Assembly (NCBI RefSeq): GCF_000003605.2
Contig: NW_003133844.1
Coordinates: forward strand, 51,059-72,091
Source of the DNA: Saccoglossus kowalevskii
Lineage: Eukaryota > Hemichordata > Enteropneusta > Harrimaniidae
Direction of reading: 5' to 3'
DNA length: 21,033 bases
A model generated the notes under the pieces. It searched no databases and had not been told where the DNA came from. It saw nothing but the letters and a program-made list of their open reading frames with translations. Below are positions 18,801 through 21,033 of the stretch, one piece after another. Position 1 is the first letter of the stretch, and each line of letters opens with the position of its first letter. The position numbers and the translations under genes were made by a program.

Positions 18801-18947
18801 GTCCTGACCTTTTAATCAATTTACTGCAAATATTGCTGTTCTGTTTTTTCATTTTTAACATCAGACTTTCGTTACTATTAAAACAAGACGTGTATTTACC
18901 TTGCCACTGCCAGCCGGACCCATCACAAGCTGTGCATATCTTGGCAT
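12718..18947 (-). CDS. GPN3: GPN-loop GTPase 3 (complete, seven coding exons)
   Basis: GPN3 is a small GTPase that, with GPN1, helps assemble RNA polymerase II and carry it into the nucleus. On the minus strand the exons are 18900-18947, 18389-18497, 17622-17709, 17030-17109, 16010-16144, 13805-14004 and 12718-12897. All borders are GT-AG and phases agree, giving 840 nt, 279 residues plus stop, against 284 in human. Visible motifs: P-loop GPAGSGKS (10-17), NLDPA (38-42), the GPN motif in FGPNGGL (71-77), DCPGQ (106-110), SKMD (174-177) and the YPLD region followed by RSDEES (230-239). The start is [16 protein letters not shown], identical to the human start. An in-frame TAA lies 30 nt upstream with no ATG between. 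The acidic C-terminus ends DEPDIP and differs from the vertebrate tail. GPN1 and GPN2 lack this exact start, so the paralogue call is strong. Confidence 0.97.
12898..13804. other. GPN3 intron 6
   Basis: Minus-strand acceptor TTTTCCTCTGCAG. A short imperfect duplication (ATGGAAAC(T/C)AAGAAAA) lies at about 13398-13428. No other recognised feature. Confidence 0.85.
13805..14004 (-). CDS. GPN3: GPN3 exon 6: G4 motif SKMD
   Basis: Sixty-seven codons, from [20 protein letters not shown] to QAIATV, ending in phase 0 at GTG|GTAAGT. SKMD (174-177) takes the place of the guanine-specificity motif (TKMD in human). The segment [16 protein letters not shown] aligns with the human EKFLDPDMYSLLEDS region. 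Confidence 0.96.
14936..15148 (+). mobile_element. TACTGTAAAA-type MITE, copy in GPN3 intron 5
   Basis: A 213-bp element with exact 10-bp inverted ends (TACTGTAAAA, TTTTACAGTA), flanked by TA on both sides (14934-14935 and 15149-15150). Inside are repeated TAAAACCC(A/G)(G/C)TGAATATG phrases. TA duplication and a palindromic build fit a Tc1/mariner-class non-autonomous element; this class is inferred from the ends only. Confidence 0.85.
15280..15441. mobile_element. TTAA-flanked MITE with ~30-bp inverted ends (piggyBac-like)
   Basis: The element spans 15284-15437 (154 bp) between TTAA at 15280-15283 and TTAA at 15438-15441. Counting the TTAA, its ends match in inverted orientation at 26 of 32 bases, with TCACCTGC as the longest exact core beyond the edge. 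TTAA target duplication is the hallmark of piggyBac transposition. The element encodes nothing and would need a transposase from elsewhere. It is more GC-rich than its intron. Confidence 0.75.
16010..16144 (-). CDS. GPN3: GPN3 exon 5: central GTPase fold
   Basis: It completes [15 protein letters not shown] and continues through [20 protein letters not shown] and DSQFLVE to KFFS, ending one base into Gly154. Human has MVESFKFIS where this protein has LVETSKFFS. Donor G|GTAGAG. Confidence 0.95.
16325..16557 (-). mobile_element. TACTGTAAAA-type MITE, copy in GPN3 intron 4
   Basis: Ends TACTGTAAAA and TTTTACAGTA are exact inverted repeats. The element is the reverse complement of the copy at 14936-15148 over nearly its whole length; both share GGTTTTATCATTTAGATA on opposite strands. 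Internally it is itself semi-palindromic, with ATTCACTGGGTTTTA near the left end and TAAAACCCAGTGAAT near the right. It carries a 24-bp hairpin insertion at 16436-16459. A TA precedes the left end, but CC follows the right end. Confidence 0.85.
16430..16465. mobile_element. 24-bp hairpin insertion with 6-bp flanking duplication inside the MITE
   Basis: CAGGGAG (16436-16442) pairs with CTCCCTG (16452-16458). TTCTAT lies on both sides (16430-16435 and 16460-16465). The sister MITE at 14936-15148 has a single TTCTAT at the matching place and no insert, so it serves as an empty site. Confidence 0.7.
17030..17109 (-). CDS. GPN3: GPN3 exon 4: leads into the DCPGQ switch motif
   Basis: It encodes [20 protein letters not shown] and then YIIFDCP, ending one base into Gly109. 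The Asp of DCPGQ is the G3 residue that contacts Mg2+ and water near the gamma phosphate. Donor G|GTATTT. Confidence 0.95.
17110..17621. other. GPN3 intron 3
   Basis: Minus-strand acceptor ATTTTCAATAG. An A-rich (AAATA/AAAAC)n tract lies at about 17557-17586. A lone CAAAATGGCTGCCATG core at about 17191-17206 resembles the dispersed hairpin repeat. No other feature. Confidence 0.85.
17622..17709 (-). CDS. GPN3: GPN3 exon 3: GPN loop
   Basis: It encodes [20 protein letters not shown], then PNGGLVFCM and the start of Glu82. The Gly-Pro-Asn tripeptide that names the family reaches into the partner's active site in GPN dimers. Acceptor TTTCATTAG and donor GGA|GTAAGT. Confidence 0.96.
17680..17903 (-). 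repeat. Tandem ~45-bp repeat derived from the GPN3 exon 3 splice acceptor
   Basis: Five units in register on the minus strand. The position matching the first base of exon 3 falls at 17709 (the real exon), 17755, 17799, 17844 and 17890, steps of 46, 44, 45 and 46. Each unit repeats a TTTCATTAG-like lead, ATATTC(A/G)T, and a GATTCAAATnnATGAT stretch corresponding to the codons for [11 protein letters not shown]. Two intronic units still have an AG at the acceptor position (CATTAG, CATCAG); two have lost it. The exon copy encodes conserved residues, so it is the likely source. Confidence 0.85.
17710..18388. other. GPN3 intron 2, with an exon-3-derived tandem array
   Basis: The part next to exon 3, to about 17900, is a ~45-bp tandem repeat copied from the exon 3 acceptor region (separate entry). 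From 17900 to 18388 it is AT-rich with no recognised element. Confidence 0.85.
18389..18497 (-). CDS. GPN3: GPN3 exon 2: end of P-loop to the NLDPAAE segment
   Basis: It encodes [20 protein letters not shown] followed by [10 protein letters not shown] and YQPIA, ending one base into Asp53 at donor G|GTGAGC. NLDPAAE is the conserved stretch after the first GTPase helix in all GPN proteins. Confidence 0.95.
18498..18899. other. GPN3 intron 1, with a 12-base C run
   Basis: Ends with the minus-strand acceptor CTACTCTGTAG. It holds an uninterrupted run of 12 C at 18740-18751 (12 G in the transcript) and is otherwise AT-rich. No other element recognised. Confidence 0.85.
18900..18947 (-). CDS. GPN3: GPN3 exon 1: start codon and P-loop
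   Basis: Sixteen codons, [16 protein letters not shown], ending in phase 0 at donor G|GTAAAT. The exon break falls inside the P-loop. Upstream, the minus strand reads TTTTCTTTTTCACAG at about 18979, a good acceptor 31 nt before the ATG, so a non-coding first exon probably exists. Confidence 0.95.
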
Positions 18948-19889
18948 ATTTGAAGTCTGAAAAACTTTTACAATTTATCTGTGAAAAAGAAAACATAAAT
19001 TAGACAACAAACTTTTATAAAGGTGTGGCTATTTCCAGTATTAAAAAGTATTAAAAGTAGCTTTGTTTGTTAATACTAGTATAAGTGAGATAATTCAACA
19101 TTACAGTGTTTTCAGAAAAGATGCTTTACAAAATTTACTGTTTATATACATGTACATGAAACATTTACAAATTTGAAAACTGAAGTTGACCAATCAGATC
19201 AATCAACTTGACGTCATCATGGATGAATACACACTCCCGAAAGTGACGATCTTGTCTGCACATGTGCGTAGCCGTAAGCATATTAACCAAAATCTGATTT
19301 CCAGCTCATTATTATTTTAGCCAACCCAGTTGTTTGGATCGGATTTGAATGAAACGTATTGTAAATATGTTGTAAAATGGTTATAAAATATGTAAACTAC
19401 TTTTCAGAAGTCAGTGTATCCAATCAGCAAAATCCTCACAGTTACGATGTCACGTAAAGGCATGTGTCGGCAATATGGGTGTAAACAGTGCTTAGCTCTT
19501 GAGCCAATCACTATTGAATGAAAGCTTATGATTGACTTTAACAACTTTTTATAAATATGTTTATAAGCAAATTCTCCTAGTAGTTCATGCAGTTGCCAAT
19601 CAAAATGATGGTGTGAGATCTGAAGTTCTAATGATAGCGAGGGCAGCAAGATCAGTCAAAGGCTGCTAGTGAGGAAAGCTTTATGGATAACATGTGTATA
19701 TATAAAAGAGTATGGAAGAAATTTATATACCGGGATACCATAAGAGTTTGAAAACTGTGCACTTCCGGTCAATGAATGCTAACAGCTCATTCATGATAAA
19801 ACGTATTCATTATGTTGTTCAATGATAAGGCAATGGACTGAAAATAATTTTACTTTGACTCCCGGTATAATTTTTTGATTCAGTGGACG
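18948..19889 (-). promoter_or_regulatory. GPN3: Probable GPN3 5' UTR and promoter region
   Basis: Upstream of the GPN3 ATG there is a likely UTR acceptor at about 18979, then no coding sequence. Candidate sites: CCAAT at 19190-19194, a full palindromic CRE TGACGTCA at 19209-19216, the palindrome GCACATGTGC at 19258-19267, and CCGGAAGT on the minus strand at 19761-19768 (a textbook ETS site). The CRE and ETS sites are typical of housekeeping promoters. The start of transcription cannot be placed from sequence alone. Confidence 0.35.
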
Positions 19890-20030
19890 GTCGATTTGTC
19901 CAAAACCACATTCGTATCAGATTGATTAGTCCCACAGGTTGATTCGTCCCAAGTCGATTCAACCCACAAGTTTATTCGACCTAAAGTTGATTCATCTCAC
20001 AAGTTTATTTGTCCCAAAGCCTATACGTCC
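19890..20030. repeat. ~17-bp degenerate tandem repeat (TTGATTCGTCCCACAAG-like)
   Basis: About eight units of 16-18 bp follow one another: GATTAGTCCCACAG, GTTGATTCGTCCCAAG, TCGATTCAACCCACAAG, TTTATTCGACCTAAAG, TTGATTCATCTCACAAG, TTTATTTGTCCCAAAG and edge units. Alternate units tend to have CCCACAAG and CCCAAAG endings, so the true period may be a ~33-bp pair. Non-coding. Confidence 0.85.
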
Positions 20031-20434
20031 ATTTTAGGATAGCTCGATACTAACTCGTTCAATATGTGCACTTGGTCTGAGATCGCGATATATAGCAGGC
20101 ATGTTAGTAACAAGCATAAGGTTGGCCGAACACGATAGAAATCTATTGGACTTGCGGTTTTCAGCAAGAAGTCGAAAATATCACTTTTACCAAAAATGAC
20201 AAAAACATTCACCAAAATTAGAGAATTGAAAATATCATCATGAAATGAACAAATCTAAGAAAGGTCTACCCAAGGTATACACAATACATATAAACCAAGC
20301 ATTCAGGCTTGTAGTTTTTCAAAAAGAAGTTGAAAAAGTAAAACATTGACATGGACGACGATTGACAATCACTCATATGATAAGCTCCGTTCGACAAAGT
20401 CGACTGCAGAGCTAAAAATTTGAAATTAAACTGA
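20031..20434. other. Unassigned stretch before the LINE fragment
   Basis: No intact gene. Positions 20346-20423 in a different + frame read TWTTIDNHSYDKLRSTK, which may be a frameshifted upstream piece of the same LINE domain (W..I...S.YD.L...K pattern). The rest is unrecognised. Confidence 0.35.
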
Positions 20435-20740
20435 TCTTTTTGCAAATTTAGAATTTCTGACCATAAACTACTCATTGAGACTGGCAAGCAAAAGAAAATC
20501 CCTCGAAATGAAAGAATATGTAAATTTTGTACAGACAATGAAATTGAAGACGAGTGCCATTTCTTAATAGAATGCAGTAATTACGACGTACCCTGTAATA
20601 AATTATACAGGACAAAAATCTGACTTTTTGAAAATGAATGAATAGGAAAATTTCAAATAATTACGACACGCTTTGCAAGAATAGAAACTGCACAATTTAT
20701 CATGATCCATACAAGTATGAACTTGAGAGATGGAACATAG
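20435..20740 (+). pseudogene. Decayed LINE (non-LTR retrotransposon) ORF2 C-terminus
   Basis: The + frame reads CKFRISDHKLLIETGKQKK, then PRNERICKFCTDNEIEDECH and FLIECSNYD. The pattern FRIS.H.L.IE.G.....R...C..C....IEDE.HFL..C..Y is the C-terminal segment after the reverse transcriptase of many invertebrate LINEs, with a CxxC...H...C zinc-knuckle-like cluster. In-frame stops occur at 20621-20623 and 20639-20641; the frame then runs through TTRFARIETAQFI to a TAG at 20738-20740. Upstream the frame is closed, so the copy is 5'-truncated or frameshifted and dead. It lacks the RT catalytic domain. Confidence 0.75.
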
Positions 20741-21033
20741 CAACTCCATCAAATGAGTCTGCAGGTGTTTTTAATGCAATATTATATTTAGTAGCTTAGT
20801 AGTTCTATTCTTATACTTATTTTCATGTTTTTTCTTCCATCCTTAGGTACATATATACACGAAAAAGACATGGAAGAAAGTAATAATCATTCAACCATCA
20901 ACCCTCTACCACTTCACACAACGCCGATAGTACATCTGGCCGAGATCGCCTGATATACTAGTATACTGGCCGAGTTTCAACACAGCCGAGTTCGACTGTA
21001 TTCGTAACTTCGTTACGCGTTATGTTAGCCGTG
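20741..21033. other. Unassigned right edge
   Basis: Only small palindromes are visible: TATACTAGTATA at 20954-20965 and GTAACTTCGTTAC near 21004. The word GGCCGAG recurs (about 20938, 20968). No gene or known element is recognised; part may be the 3' tail of the LINE. Confidence 0.4.

Noticed and set aside
18688-18996. A 102-residue minus-strand frame overlapping GPN3 exon 1.
   Set aside because: It reads exon 1 in the wrong frame and runs through the donor into intron 1; the GPN3 frame is clear.
1-21033. CRISPR arrays, prokaryotic operons or defence-type gene clusters.
   Set aside because: No regularly spaced identical repeats with unique spacers, no closely packed open frames, and clear spliced metazoan genes.

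Overview
This is eukaryotic, metazoan nuclear DNA: AT-rich, with long gaps between short coding blocks, GT-AG introns, and two split genes whose products align with conserved animal proteins. Repeat content (degenerate repeat arrays, MITE-like elements, a decayed non-LTR retrotransposon tail) fits a marine bilaterian invertebrate. I cannot name the phylum from this window.

Layout, left to right. Positions 1-1995 hold no exon I can recognise. They contain a degenerate duplication near 290-450, a GC-rich palindromic block at about 1490-1612, and a 64-bp minisatellite at 1633-1910. Positions 1996-5039 (+ strand) carry the last four coding exons of an eIF4H-type translation initiation factor: the end of its RRM, a glycine/arginine-rich tail with a tandem RDQGG repeat, and the conserved C-terminal motif. 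The rest of the RRM lies off the left edge. A long 3' UTR probably follows to about 7880, closed by a good AATAAA plus a GT-rich element. Positions 7881-12717 are intergenic and dominated by a degenerate ~250-280-bp repeat whose core is an ATGGCTG...CAGCCAT hairpin. The same family sits in the first eIF4H intron.

Positions 12718-18947 (- strand) hold a complete seven-coding-exon GPN3 gene, the GPN-loop GTPase that acts in RNA polymerase II assembly and nuclear import. The exons join in frame to give 279 residues with every G-motif and the GPN signature. Its introns carry a TTAA-flanked MITE, two opposite-facing copies of a second MITE, and a ~45-bp tandem array derived from the splice acceptor and first bases of exon 3. 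Positions 18948-19880 are the likely GPN3 5' region, with CRE, CCAAT and ETS motifs. Positions 19890-20030 hold a ~17-bp tandem repeat, and 20435-20740 a decayed LINE reverse-transcriptase C-terminus.

The two genes converge. Both are housekeeping genes of expression machinery (translation initiation; RNA polymerase II biogenesis), but nothing shows that they work as a unit. I found no new multi-gene system. The most interesting signals are structural: the exon-derived intronic satellite, two tiny hairpin insertions flanked by target-site-like duplications, and the MITE families.
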